Assembly (NCBI GenBank): GCA_927349885.1
Contig: CAKMHV010000005.1
Coordinates: 1 to 64,000, forward strand
From: Psylliodes chrysocephalus
Lineage: Eukaryota > Arthropoda > Insecta > Coleoptera > Chrysomelidae
DNA: 64,000 nucleotides
Direction: 5' to 3'
Under the pieces are notes generated by a model. The model saw only the letters and a list, made by a program, of their open reading frames with translations, was not told the origin of the DNA and ran no database searches. Each line of letters starts with the position of its first letter. Position 1 is the first letter of the stretch. The translations under genes and the position numbers were made by a program. Shown here in pieces: positions 38,301-49,700 of this stretch.

Positions 38301-41300
38301 CAGTTAAAAGGAAAATTGCTTCCAAACGGTCAAAGGGGTTAATTTCTCAACCCTAGTATTTAAAAAAATCATAATTCCTAAAATAAATGAAAAGCCAAAT
38401 TCATATTTAGCACTTAAAAAGCTAGTTGCTAGTACTATATACAGTTAAAAGGAAAATTGCTTCCAAACAGTCAAAGAAGTTGATTTCTCAACCCTAATCT
38501 TTAAAAAAATTATAATTCCTAAAATAAATGAAAAGCCAAATTCATGTTTAGCACTTAAAAAGCTAGTTGCTAGTACTATATACAGTTAAAAGGAAAATTG
38601 CTTCCAAACGGTCAAAGGGGTTAATTTCTCAACCCTAATATTTAAAAAAATCATAATTCCTAAAATAAATGAAAAGCCAAATTCATATTTAGCACTTAAA
38701 AAGCTAGTTGCTAGTACTATATACAGTTAAAAGGAAAATTGCTTCCAAACGGTCAAAGGGGTTAATTTCTCAACCCTAATATTTAAAAAAATCATAATTC
38801 CTAAAATAAATGAAAATCCAAATTCATATTTAGCATTTAAAAAGCAAGTTGCTAGTACTATATACAGTTGAAAGGAAAATTGCTTCCAAACAGTCATAGG
38901 GCTTGATTTCTCAACCCTAATCTTTAAAAAAATTATAATTCCTAAAATAAATGAAAAGCCAAATTCATATTTAGCACTTAAAAAGCTAGTTGCTAGTACT
39001 ATATACAGTTAAAAGGAAAATTGCTTCCAAACAGTCAAAGAAGTTGATTTCTCAACCTTAATCTTTAAAAAAATTATAATTCCTAAAATAAATGAAAAGC
39101 CAAATTCATATTTAGCACTTAAAAAGCTAGTTGCTAGTACTATATACAGTTAAAAGGAAAATTGCTTCCAAACAGTCAAAGAAGTTGATTTCTCAACCCT
39201 AATCTTTAAAAAAATTATAATTCCTAAAATAAATGAAAAGCCAAATTCATATTTAGCACTTAAAAAGCTAGTTGCTAGTATTATATACAGTTAAAAGGAA
39301 AATTGCTTCCAAACAGTCAAATAAGTTGATTTCTCAACCCTAATCTTTAAAAAAATTATAATTCCTAAAATAAATGAAAAGCCAAATTCATATTTAGCAC
39401 TTAAAAAGCTAGTTGCTAGTACTATATACAGTTAAAAGGAAAATTGCTTCCAAACAGTCAAAGAAGTTGATTTCTCAACCCTAATCTTTAAAAAAATTAT
39501 AATTCCTAAAATAAATGAAAAGCCAAATTCATGTTTAGCACTTAAAAAGCTAGTTGCTAGCACTATATACAGTTAAAAGGAAAATTGCTTCCAAACAGTC
39601 AAAGAAGTTGATTTCTCAACCCTAATCTTTAAAAAAATTATAATTCCTAAAATAAATGAAAAGCCAAATTCATGTTTAGCACTTAAAAAGCTAGTTGCTA
39701 GTACTATATACAGTTAAAATGAAAATTACTTCCAAACGGTCAAAGGGTTTAATTTCTCAACCCTAATATTTAAAAAAATCATAATTCCTAAAATAAATGA
39801 AAAGCCAAATTCATATTTAGCACTTAAAAAGCTAGTTGCTAGTACTATATACAGTTAAAAGGAAAATTGCTTCCAAACAGTCAAAGAAGTTGATTTCTCA
39901 ACCCTAATCTTTAAAAAAATTATAATTCCAAAAATAAATGAAAAGCCAAATTCATATTTAGCACTTAAAAAGCTAGTTGCTAGTACTATATACAGTTAAA
40001 AGAAAAATTGCTTCCAAACGATCAAAGGGGTTAATTTCTCACCCTAATATTTAAAAAAATCATAATTCCTAAAATAAACGAAACACCAAATTCATATTTA
40101 GCACTTAAAAAGTTAGTTGCTAGTACTATATTCAGTTAAATGGAAAATTGCTTCTGAACGGTCAAAGGGGTTGATTTCTAACCCCAAATATTTAAAAAAA
40201 TTATAATTCCTAAAATAAATAAAAAACCAAATTCATATTTAGCACTTAAAAAGCAAGTTGCTAGTACTATATACAGTTAAAAGAAAAATTGCTTCCAAAC
40301 AGTCAAAGGGGTTAATTTCTCAACCCTAATATTTAAAAAAATCATAATTCCTAAAATAAATGAAAAGCCAAATTCATATTTAGCACTCAAAAAGTTAGTT
40401 TCTAGTACTATATACAGTTAAAAGGAAAATTGTTTCCGAACGGTCAAAGGGGTTGATTTCTAACCCCAAATATTTAAAAAAATTATAATTTTTAAAATAA
40501 ATGAAAAACCAAATTCATATTTAGCACTTAAAAAGCTAGTTGCTAGTACTATATACAGTTAAATGGAAAATTGTTTCCGAACGGTCACAGTGGTTGATTT
40601 GAACCCCCAAATATTTAAAAAAATTAAAATTCTCAAAATAAAAGAAAAGTCAAATTCATATTTAGCTCTTAAAAAGATAGTTGCTAGTACTATATACAGT
40701 TAAAAGGAAAATTTCTTCCGAACGGTCAAGGGGGTTGATTTCTATCCCCAAATATTTAAAAAAATTATAATTCCCAAAATAAATGAAAAGCCAAATTCAT
40801 AATTAGCACTTAAACACACAGTTGCTAGTACTATATATAGTTAAAAGGAAAATTGCTTTCGAACGGTCAAAGGGGTTGATTTCTACCCCCAAATATTTAA
40901 AAAAATTATAATTCCCAAAATAAATGAAAATCCAAACTCATATTTTGCATTTAAGAAGTAAATATCTAGTTCTATATAGAGTTAAAAGGAAAATTGCTTT
41001 TGAACGGTAAGAGGGATGACTTCTACTCCCAAATATTTAAAAAAATTATAATTCTCAAAATAAATGAAAAGCCAAAATCATATTTTGCAATTAAAAAGAT
41101 AATTTCTAGTATTATATACAGTTATAAGAAAAATTGCTTCCGAACGGTCAAAGAGGTTGATTTCTACTCCCAAATATTTAAAAAAATATTATTCTTATAA
41201 TAAATAAAAAGCCATATTTATATTTTGCGATTAAAAAGTAAATGTCTAGTTCTATGTACAGTCAAAGGAAAATTGCTTCCGAACGGATAAAGAGTTTGAT

Positions 41301-41600
41301 TTCTCAACCATTATATTTAAAAAAATCATAATTAGTAAAATAAATAAAAAGCCAAATTTATGTTTTGCAATTAGAAAGATAATTGCTAGTACTCCATACA
41401 GTTAAAAGGAAAATTGCTTCCGAATGGTCAAAGGGGTTGATTTCTCTACCCTAATATTTAAAAAAATCATAATTCCTAAAATAAAGAAAAAGCCAAATTT
41501 ATATTTAGCTATTAAAAAGTGAATTGTAAACTGTATATACAGTTATAAGGAAAATTGCTGCCGAACGGACAAAGGGGTTGATTTCTCAACCCTAATATTT
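35353..41600 (-). repeat. Sat1 satellite array, right arm (inverted)
   Basis: About 44 reverse-complement Sat1 monomers (estimate; 'agttaaaaggaaaattgcttcc', shortened here to its core, and 'aaaataaatgaaaagcc'). The middle (about 36900-40000) is dominated by two closely related monomer types: one with 'cagtcaaagaagttgattt' plus 'aatctttaaaaaaatt', and one with 'cggtcaaaggggttaattt' plus 'aatatttaaaaaaatc'. Both are rare or absent in the first 18 kb of the left arm. Monomers become increasingly degenerate from about 40560 to the end, where 'cctaatattt' gives way to non-satellite DNA. Confidence 0.96.
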
Positions 41601-41619
41601 ACTTTTGAGCAAAATTCAT

Positions 41620-42135
41620 ATTTTTTGGCAAATTGTTTAAGTAAAAGTTGTTTGTAATATAATGCTTTATAATTTTTATTCTATACACAATTTTTCTAAA
41701 ATGGACCGTATTCGAGATATTTGAGAAAATGTGTAAATTTCGAATTTTGAAGAATACTCAAAAACGGATAAAGAAAAAAACATTTGGCCTGATGTGAAAT
41801 GATTAGATTTTGGACAAAGTCGAAACATCTGGGGGGTACTTTATGGGAGGCCGTTTTTATATTTTATGGAATATATCTGTTATTTATGTTTGGAGAATAA
41901 AATTGTTTAAATAAAAGTTACTTCTAATATTATTATCTATAATTTTTGCTATATGTCAAAATTTCCTGAAATGGTCCGTATTCGAGAAATTTGACAAAAT
42001 GTGCAAAATTCTGATTTTTATAATAATTGTTGAACTAAAAGTTGTTTGCGATATCGATCTCTATAATTTTTGTTTATACATGATTTTTTTAAAATGGACC
42101 GTAATGGAAAAATTGTAGGAAAAGTGCTAAATTTA
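41620..42135. repeat. Three diverged copies of a roughly 110-bp repeat
   Basis: The pattern 'taaaagttgtttg...ataatttttgtttata...aaaatggaccgtattcgaga' recurs, diverged, at about 41623-41740, 41905-42010 and 42028-42130. No reading frame is supported. The unit is not Sat1 or Sat2. It may be a fragment of an old dispersed element; I do not recognise the family. Confidence 0.6.
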
Positions 42136-42663
42136 CATTTTTTTTTATTTTTGTTTTGAATGAATATCTGTAGAAAAATGTTTCGAGGTAGATGTATGTG
42201 GAAAATGTATATATTTATAGAGGTGCTGCAATAGGTTGTACAAAATAATCGGGAAAAGCCTATAATAACTAGATAGAAAAGTTATGTGTTGGACACATCA
42301 GATTTTTATTATTATTATTAAAGGTATTGTACGAGGACATTTACATAAACAAGTACTTGTAACTGTGAAACATTAGAATGTAGTGTCCGGACGACTTTAG
42401 GGACTGTAGAATTTTAAAGAAATTTATTTTTTATCAGAAAGAGCGTATTTTAAATAGCACATTTAAAAAAAAATGCTGTAAATGCATTATTTAAGCCAAA
42501 AAAAATTATTTAATTTCTGTAAAAAACAGCATTTTGACGACTGTAAACATCGAAACTCGATGGATTGTGATAAAATTAGTAGTTAATGGAAAAGTGTGAT
42601 TGCGCTTGCCGGTCCATAAATATGCAACAAGAAAACGAAGCAACGACTTATCATAAGACGTGG

Positions 42664-42684
42664 GGTGGCGGCTTCGCCGCCACC
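42664..42684. other. GC-rich perfect hairpin
   Basis: A 9-bp perfect stem (GGTGGCGGC / GCCGCCACC) closed by a TTC loop, inside an otherwise very AT-rich region. The surrounding 150 bp also hold an inverted pair 'gccggtcc' (42608) and 'gaccggc' (42714). No Helitron-like CTRR terminus follows on either strand. Function unknown. Confidence 0.6.
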
Positions 42685-43220
42685 AGAAAATATTAACCCA
42701 TACCTGGCTACGCCGACCGGCATAGACTCCAATGGCCTGGACACAGCTCAAATTGAATAATTGGAATAAAAAGTCTCAAATAAACACATTTATATTCTAG
42801 TTTTATCATGTGGCCTGGAGCTATTAAAAAAACAGCCACTGTCATTCCTGTTATGTACGTTCTTCTACTGTTTGACAACACCACATTTATAAAAATAAAA
42901 ATGTCAGTTGTCATATAATTCATTAACAAAAAATATTATATTACCACGAATATATTTATTTAGAACGGTAAAAATGCAGTTTAGAATGAATCCGCATATT
43001 ACTAAAATTTTCAGTTTATGGGAAAGTATACGTCATTTGAAGCTTAAAAATAAGAAAAACTCTTGGCGGTCACTAATTTAAATAAATTTAATCGCTTTTA
43101 AAATGTTCACTTTTTCACTTGCAATGGTCAATCAGGTGACGTTTGTGTACTAGTTTACTGAGATTGTTAAATTTATTATAATGACATGGAGATGCAATGG
43201 GCACATAAACAAGAGTAACT

Positions 43221-43275
43221 CCGATGTACCCAGGCCGTATAGGTTAGGTAAATTAATTGAGTTTTTTAATTTTCC
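43221..43275 (+). repeat. Solitary copy of the 'aggttaggtaaattag' repeat
   Basis: 'caggccgtataggttaggta' followed by 'aattaattgag' closely matches units of the tandem array at 54061-58500, especially the unit at 54317-54346. It is a dispersed single copy about 11 kb away from the array. Confidence 0.75.
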
Positions 43276-43339
43276 GCATTTTTGTACACTGATAACATTA
43301 TTTATTTGTATTAAAAAAAATATCTTTTTACTCAAATAA

Positions 43340-44000
43340 ATATTTGTTTCCTATGGTCCAAACTAATATTTATTTGATAAATTTTAAGGATTTTTTTGCC
43401 ATGTGTACCCTTAAATAATTTGAGATAAATAAATCGATATTCCATTATAATAAACTACTAGTCAAAATCAAACAAATACATATTTGTCCTAATCACTAAC
43501 TGAAAAAATTAAACAAATAATTATTTGCTATGAATGTCATATAAATAAACATTTATTTAATCTTATTCACTTTGTGGAAACATCAAACATTTATTTATTT
43601 CCTCAAATCCATTCAAGTATAAAATTCAAAGACATATTTATTTGCTTCAAATCACAAACAAATAAATATTTATTTAAATTTATTTATCTATTGGAAAATT
43701 CAAACAAATAATTATTTCACTCTACTACCACAGAACAAAACTCAACGAAATATTTATTTGCTTTAAATGTCCTATAAATAAATATGTATTTAATAATTAG
43801 CACATGTTGGCAAAATCAAATAAATATTTATTTCATAAAACATTTTTAAGAACAAAAATCAAATAAATATTTATTTCATCATACTCTTTTGCAAGCAAAA
43901 ATCAAATAAATATTTATTTCATCGTACTTTCTTGCAAGCAAAAATCAAATAAATATTTATTTCATCATATATTCTTAAAAAACAAAAGTCAAATAAATAT
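43340..44000. repeat. A/T palindromic repeat array (AAATAAATATTTATTT)
   Basis: The perfect 16-bp palindrome AAATAAATATTTATTT recurs at 43818, 43861, 43904, 43947 and (cut short) 43991, a regular 43-44 bp spacing, with 'catcatactcttttgcaag'-like linkers. Upstream, to about 43340, the same motif recurs less regularly in diverged form. The array is interrupted on its right by the fold-back element. Confidence 0.8.
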
Positions 44001-44002
44001 TT

Positions 44003-44379
44003 ACCCCCACCCCTATCTGATATGGTGGGAGGTGCCATCCCCAAAAAATCAAGTAAGAACTTTTTAAATAAAACAGTTGAAATCTTCGACTTAGAAAAAA
44101 TTTCGACCTGAACCGTCATAGTTGAGATGTGGGGGCTGGCATTTAAAAATAGTTACAGAAGACAAAAATCTTACTTTTGGCATATTTACAATAGAAATGA
44201 TTTGCAACATTTTTGTGTACAAATCTTACCACTATCAACCCCTAGAGGGAGAGGCATCCCCACAAAATCAAGTTTGTTTGTATATATAAAAAATCGTAGA
44301 TTTTAACTGTTTTATTTAAAAAGTTCTAACTTGCTTTATTAGGGATGCCACCCCTCCATATCAGATAGGGAGTGGGGGT
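44003..44379. mobile_element. Fold-back (long inverted repeat) element, about 377 bp
   Basis: Imperfect inverted arms of about 80 bp: left 44003-44084 ('acccccacccctatctgata', 'ttttaaataaaacagttgaa') and right 44299-44379 (its complement, 'aactgttttatttaaaaag', 'tatcagatagggagtggggg'), separated by about 215 bp with no gene. Structure fits a MITE or fold-back transposon. I could not identify a convincing target-site duplication, and the superfamily is unknown. Confidence 0.7.
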
Positions 44380-44785
44380 GAATTTGAAAGCGATTTTAAT
44401 GTCTTTTTCATTTTTATGGGATAATACATCTATATACCAGGTTTGGTCTCAATATCTCGACCCTAAATGCCCTAGCCCCCAGAGTGGAACCCCAACCGAA
44501 TATTTTTATCAAAAAATTAACGAAAAGTATTCTCTTAATTGCATAATTTTTTCTGTAAACACATAATAGTACCTATATTAGTTATGCTTTCTTACTATCT
44601 CAGAATTAGTATCCTGAGTTGAAAAACACTTGAGCAATTTATTATTCAATTTGAATGACTTCTAAAGTGGCCGATTACTAACTAAACCACCCTATATAGG
44701 TAATATGTGTACAACTCAATGATAATTAATTATTCCTGGTAACATGACTAATAATATAAGAGTAATATATTACCAAAAAAAGAAA
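44380..44785. other. Intergenic, nothing recognised
   Basis: AT-rich sequence between the fold-back element and the LTR element. Two short plus-strand ORFs cross element boundaries and have no domain. No repeat was identified with confidence. Confidence 0.6.
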
Positions 44786-44789
44786 TGTA
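44786..44789. repeat. Target-site duplication TGTA, left
   Basis: TGTA directly precedes the 5' LTR and is repeated directly after the 3' LTR at 52376-52379. A 4-bp duplication of alternating pyrimidine/purine is typical of gypsy-group integration. Confidence 0.93.
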
Positions 44790-45009
44790 AGTTAGATACC
44801 TACAATTCCCAGAAATACCGCAAGCTAGGAGAATCTTATCTAAATACATATCATGTTTCTAAGCACTTGTTAGATATTGTAATACACAAAAGATTCACTT
44901 CTGTTTTTGCCGTTGTAACAACAAGTTGTTCAAAGATTATTAATATTGTATTTTTTAAATAAAAATAATATTTTTTAAAAAGACTTTTTCGGTTGTTCGA
45001 TTCGTAATT
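44790..45009 (+). repeat. 5' LTR (220 bp)
   Basis: Begins AGTTAGATACC and ends TTCGTAATT. Identical by eye over its whole length to 52156-52375. A polyadenylation signal AATAAA lies at 44958-44963. No convincing TATA box; promoters of this group are usually initiator-type (family knowledge). Confidence 0.97.
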
Positions 45010-45026
45010 GGCGCAGTCAGTAGGAT
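45009..45026 (+). promoter_or_regulatory. Primer-binding site
   Basis: TGGCGCAGTCAGTAGGAT begins on the last base of the 5' LTR. The TGGCGC start is the usual complement of a tRNA 3' end in gypsy-group elements. The rest resembles the tRNA-Ser type described for 17.6/297 elements, from memory; the exact tRNA is not verified. Confidence 0.8.
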
Positions 45027-45417
45027 TCGTGCGGGTTTTGAAAAGAATAAACATTCGATTCGCATCTAGTGAAAAAGAAACTTTTCATAACCTTGGTATT
45101 TTAATACCTGAGTGCGGATTTTAAGAACCTACCCTTCAGTGGTGTATGTGAATCAACTACCCTTCAGTGGACTACAACAACCGAAGCTGTGGCAGAAGTC
45201 AGGGAAGAATTCCGGAACTTCAAACGAATACTGTAAGTGCCAAATCCTTTCGACTCTCCTTCCTTTTAATGGTTTTAGGAGAGATATTTTTAATAATTTA
45301 AAATTTATTTTGCTATTTAAGCATTTTACATGAAAAAGTGATATTTAAAATTTTCTTAATGATATATACCTTTTAAAACTTTAATCAAATAATTTTAATA
45401 TTCACATTTAAAGTTCT
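45027..45417 (+). promoter_or_regulatory. Untranslated leader with candidate splice donor
   Basis: About 390 bp between the primer-binding site and gag, without a long ORF. It contains 'tactGTAAGTGcc', a strong splice-donor match (GT at 45233). Together with a polypyrimidine/AG acceptor just before env (AG at 50431-50432), it could produce the spliced env messenger expected for this group. Confidence 0.55.
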
Positions 45418-46737
45418 ATGTCTATTGTTGAAGAAATATTAGAGAGTCTTAGTAGTCTGAATTTAAACGAAAATTCTGAAAATAATCTAGATTTATCTGA
45501 TAAATTTAAAATGTCGCCTCCAACTTCATCAGAAACTCGTACGGTAAATTGGGATCTTTTTAAATCTAAGTTAGATAACATTAAGCCATATGATGGCGAT
45601 AGCAGTACCCTCAATAAATTTATTTTACGTTGTGATAATTTAATAAAAACTTACGATTCTTACAAAGATAAAGATTTAAATAATCACATTTTCGAATGTA
45701 TTCAAGAAAAATTGGTGGGAAAAGCGGAAGCTATGGTTGGTAATCGCATGGAGCTTAACTCTTGGGATAATTTAAAAAATGTTCTTAGGCAATGCTTCTC
45801 AGATAGACGTGATTTAGAATGTCTCTTACAGGAATTAACTAGGTCAAGACCATTTAAAAACGAAAATATGATTGATTTCGGCACGCGACTACAGTTATTA
45901 AGAAGTAATGCTGTTCAAAGAATAAGTAACGATAGTAATTTGGGTAGAGAAGACAAATTATGTCAAATCCACCATTGTGACAAAACTGCTTTGCACACTT
46001 TCATTGCGGGTTGTACAGGGGTTCTTAAAAACAATATGCACCTCAAAAAACCTGACAGTCTTGAAGATGCTATGGCATATGTTCAAGAATTTGATAACTT
46101 TGGTAATCTTTATGGTAATACTAATGAACAACGAAATCAATTTATGAAAAATAATAACTTTAGGTCACAAAACAATAATTCCATTAGCTCTAATTTCCAG
46201 TCACAACGAAATCAATCATTTCCAAATTACAACTCTTTTAATCAAAATAATTTTCAAAATCAGCATCAAAATAATCAAAGACAGGCATTTCCTAGCCAAC
46301 CTATAAGAATACAACCACAGTCTCAGCCACCCCGTAGATATCCAACTAATGAACAAGTATTTGGGCCACCGCGTAACGTATTCAAACCGGGACAAATATC
46401 CCCAGATAAATTACCGAAACCAGAACCTATGTCAACGACAACCAGGAATACTTTTCGTTCTGCTAGACCCTCAAATTCAAATTTTAAATCTTATCCTAAT
46501 AGATTCAACAATAATAATAATTATTTTCAAAATCATTATCAAAAACCAAATTTTATAAGTGAGGAATTATACAATAACCAATATTCAAATAATGACAATG
46601 ACGATAATGAATTAAATTATCATTACGATAGAGAACAAGAACCTAATTTTGAAAGTGCTATTTATGAAAATCAAAATCAACAAAATATTGAAAGTCAAAA
46701 TTTTTACACCGAAGCCTCGAACGCAGAGCAAACTTAA
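45418..46737 (+). CDS. gag: Gag polyprotein of errantivirus-class element (439 aa)
   Basis: Structural protein that assembles the intracellular particle and packages the element RNA. Assignment rests on its position (first ORF after the leader), its size (typical 400-450 aa) and its overlap with a -1 pol frame. Residues about 45-235 form a helical, charged region consistent with a capsid domain ('LQELTRSRP', 'LRQCFSDRR'). From about residue 245 on the protein is extremely Asn/Gln-rich with scattered Arg, a basic low-complexity tail likely to do the RNA binding. I see no CCHC zinc knuckle: the C-terminal 200 residues contain no cysteine, as in several errantiviruses. The start at 45418 is the first ATG of the frame, followed by an uninterrupted ORF to TAA at 46735. 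Not disrupted. Confidence 0.9.
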   Translation: MSIVEEILESLSSLNLNENSENNLDLSDKFKMSPPTSSETRTVNWDLFKSKLDNIKPYDGDSSTLNKFILRCDNLIKTYDSYKDKDLNNHIFECIQEKLVGKAEAMVGNRMELNSWDNLKNVLRQCFSDRRDLECLLQELTRSRPFKNENMIDFGTRLQLLRSNAVQRISNDSNLGREDKLCQIHHCDKTALHTFIAGCTGVLKNNMHLKKPDSLEDAMAYVQEFDNFGNLYGNTNEQRNQFMKNNNFRSQNNNSISSNFQSQRNQSFPNYNSFNQNNFQNQHQNNQRQAFPSQPIRIQPQSQPPRRYPTNEQVFGPPRNVFKPGQISPDKLPKPEPMSTTTRNTFRSARPSNSNFKSYPNRFNNNNNYFQNHYQKPNFISEELYNNQYSNNDNDDNELNYHYDREQEPNFESAIYENQNQQNIESQNFYTEASNAEQT

Positions 46738-49700
46738 TAGAACTTAATATATCTTCTACAAACCCTTTACCTTACATTGAAATAAATGAACCTAATTTAA
46801 AATTACTAATTGACACAGGCAGTACCAAGTCAATACTTAGGCCCTCAATAACCGAAAAATATTTCTTTAATTGCATATATCATTCTAATGTAGATATTAA
46901 GACGTCTCTAATGAGTAAAAGAATTAAATATCAAGCTGAAATACCAACATTCCACGAATTTAATTGTGATTACAACATACATTTTATACTATATGATTTC
47001 CACGAATTTTTCGATGGTATCATAGGTGTCGAAGACCTCAGAAAAATGAATTTAAATATAGATTTTACAAATCATAGGTTAGTTAATGAAAATATATCAA
47101 TCCCAATGAAATTTAGGCAACCTAATGATATTAAATTCGAGTTCTCAGTTGGGCCTTCGGAAAGATTATTAAAAGCATTACCGGTCAATATCCCAAATGG
47201 GGAAATTTTAATAAACGAAACACATTTTGGCAAAATCTTAATACCCGAAAGCTTAACTATCGCTCGAGATAATTATGCAATACTAGAAGTAATAAATAAA
47301 AGTGACGAAACGTTGTCTGTAACTTTAGACAAACCGTTAATTGCTTCCTTGTTTAAAACATCTCTCTATGAGTTGCACAATTTTAACTTTAAAAATAATA
47401 TTAAAACAGAAAATATACCAATAAAAAATATTGATAATTTAATTAGGACGGAACATATGAATTCTGAAGAAAAAGACAGTGTAATTAAGTTATGCCGACA
47501 ATTCTCCGACATTTTCTTAAAACCGGGAGACCCTTTAACATTTACCTCTAAAACTAAACATATAATTAAAACCACAGACGAGGCTCCTGTACATGTAAAA
47601 TCGTATCGATACCCATACGTCCACAAAGAAGAAGTCCAAAGACAAATAAACGAAATGCTGGACAAAGGAATAATTAGACCATCGTGCTCCCCATGGAGTT
47701 CCCCAATATGGATCGTCAGTAAAAAGATGGATGCGTCGGGACGCCAAAAATGGCGCCTCGTAATAGATTATAGAAAACTGAACGAAAAAACAATAAGCGA
47801 TAGATATCCAATACCAAATATTAACGATGTATTGGACAAATTGGGAAGAGCACAATATTTTAGCACCCCCGATTTGGCAAGCGGCTTTCACCAAATCGAG
47901 ATGAGTCAATGTTCAATCGAAAAAACTGCTTTCAGTGTCGATAACGGACATTATGAATTTTTAAGAATGCCTTTTGGCCTTAAAAATTCACCATCCACCT
48001 TTCAGAGAGTTATGGATGAAGTTCTAAAAGATTTACAAAACAAAATATGTATGGTGTATATGGACGACATCATTATATTCAGTACGAGTTTACAGAAGCA
48101 TATCCAAAATTTAAAATTAATATTCTATAAATTACGAGAAGCTCGCTTAAAAATTCAGATTGATAAATCCGAATTTCTAAGAAAAGAGGTTGAATTCCTG
48201 GGGCACGTTGTTACACCCCACGGTATTAAACCAAATCCAAAAAAAATTGAGGCTATAAAAAACTTCTCTATTCCACGTACTCAAAAGCAAATTAAATCTT
48301 TCCTGGGTTTACTCGGATATTACAGGAAGTTCATAAGAAATTTTGCAAAAATAACAAAACCTATGACGGTATGTCTGAAAAAAGATAATAAAGTAGAACA
48401 TAATAAAGAATTTATAGATTGTTTTAATATTTGTAAAAATTTGTTGACCTCCGAACCTGTTCTAGCTTACCCTGATTTCACTAAAACTTTTCAAATTATG
48501 ACAGATGCATCAAACTATGCCATTGGTGCCATCCTTTCACAAGATGGCCACCCCATCTCATATGCCTCACGAACCTTAAATTCTTCGGAAATCAATTACT
48601 CGACTATAGAGAAGGAGCTACTAGCTTGCAAGTATTTTAGACCATACTTATTTGGTCGCGAGTTCTTAATTCTAACAGATCACAAACCTTTACAGTGGCT
48701 TTTCTCTCTCAAGGAGCCAAATTCGCGCCTTGTACGGTGGCGGCTCAAACTCGAAGAGTTCGATTACAAAATTCAATACAAAAAAGGGAAGGACAACCTA
48801 GCAGCCGACTGTTTGTCTCGAATAAATCAAAATGTTGACATTAATGCATTAGAAACAGAATCTTTATATGTAAATATAGACGATATTGATGAGATAATTG
48901 ATAAAGAACTGCAAGACCTACCAGAAATTTCAACCGAAGAAATTTTAGAATTATTACCTGATAGCCCAGTATTTAATGAATTATCAAATAACAAAAAAAT
49001 TAACATAATATCAGATATTCAAGTGAAACCACCCGACATAACAGACGCACGTGACGACTCTGACCTAGAAACAGTTCACACATCGGCAGAAAATCCCATT
49101 TTAAATATCCCTATTACAGATAGAGCACTAAATCTCTATAAAAATCAGATTCTATTGACTTGCGGTGAAAGTAATGAAACCAAAACAAAATTAGAAAATA
49201 TTTTTGAGAACAAAAGATTATTTGTCGTTTTACCACAAAGAAATATCGAACAAAGTGTTGTAAAATTCCTTAAGGAGTTTATAAATCCGAAAAAACTATA
49301 TGCCTTATATTTTAGAAATCCTTTAACCCCCGAAACTTTTGTTAATATTGCCCAACAATACTTTAAAAACTCATCATTTAAATTTGTTCATTGCACAAAG
49401 ATCTTAGATGATGTAATTTCAAATGAAGAACAAACCCAAAAATTAGAATACTACCATATATACAAAAAAGGGCATCGCGGAATAAATGAAGTAAAAGCAT
49501 CTTTGGCTATAAAGTACTACTGGCCGAAAATGTCAGAAGACATAGAAAAGTACATTAATAACTGTGAGGTATGTCTAAAAAATAAATACGACAGAAATCC
49601 ACCAATAATAAAATTTAATTTGACGCCAACTGCCTATAAACCTTTTGATCATGTACATATCGATGTTTTCAGAATATCTAATAATCCATATGTAACGATT

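Larger units (their letters stand above)
42136..43339. other. AT-rich intergenic stretch, no gene recognised
   Basis: Minus-strand ORFs of 60-80 codons here have no recognisable domain. The stretch contains an (att)n run near 42307, a locally GC-richer island at about 42590-42740 with a strong hairpin, and one dispersed 'ggttaggtaaattaatt' repeat copy near 43241. Confidence 0.6.

Noticed and set aside
1..41600. CENP-B-box in the satellites
   Set aside because: Sat1 has 'ttcggaagcaa' but lacks the downstream CGGG element; no match in Sat2.
42664..42684. Helitron 3' terminus
   Set aside because: The hairpin is suggestive, but no CTRR follows within about 12 bp on either strand.
42506..44119. 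Minus-strand ORFs of 60-80 codons
   Set aside because: No recognisable domain, random composition and location in repeats; treated as chance.
45408..47909. Minus-strand ORFs opposite gag and pol
   Set aside because: Antisense shadows of strongly supported sense genes.
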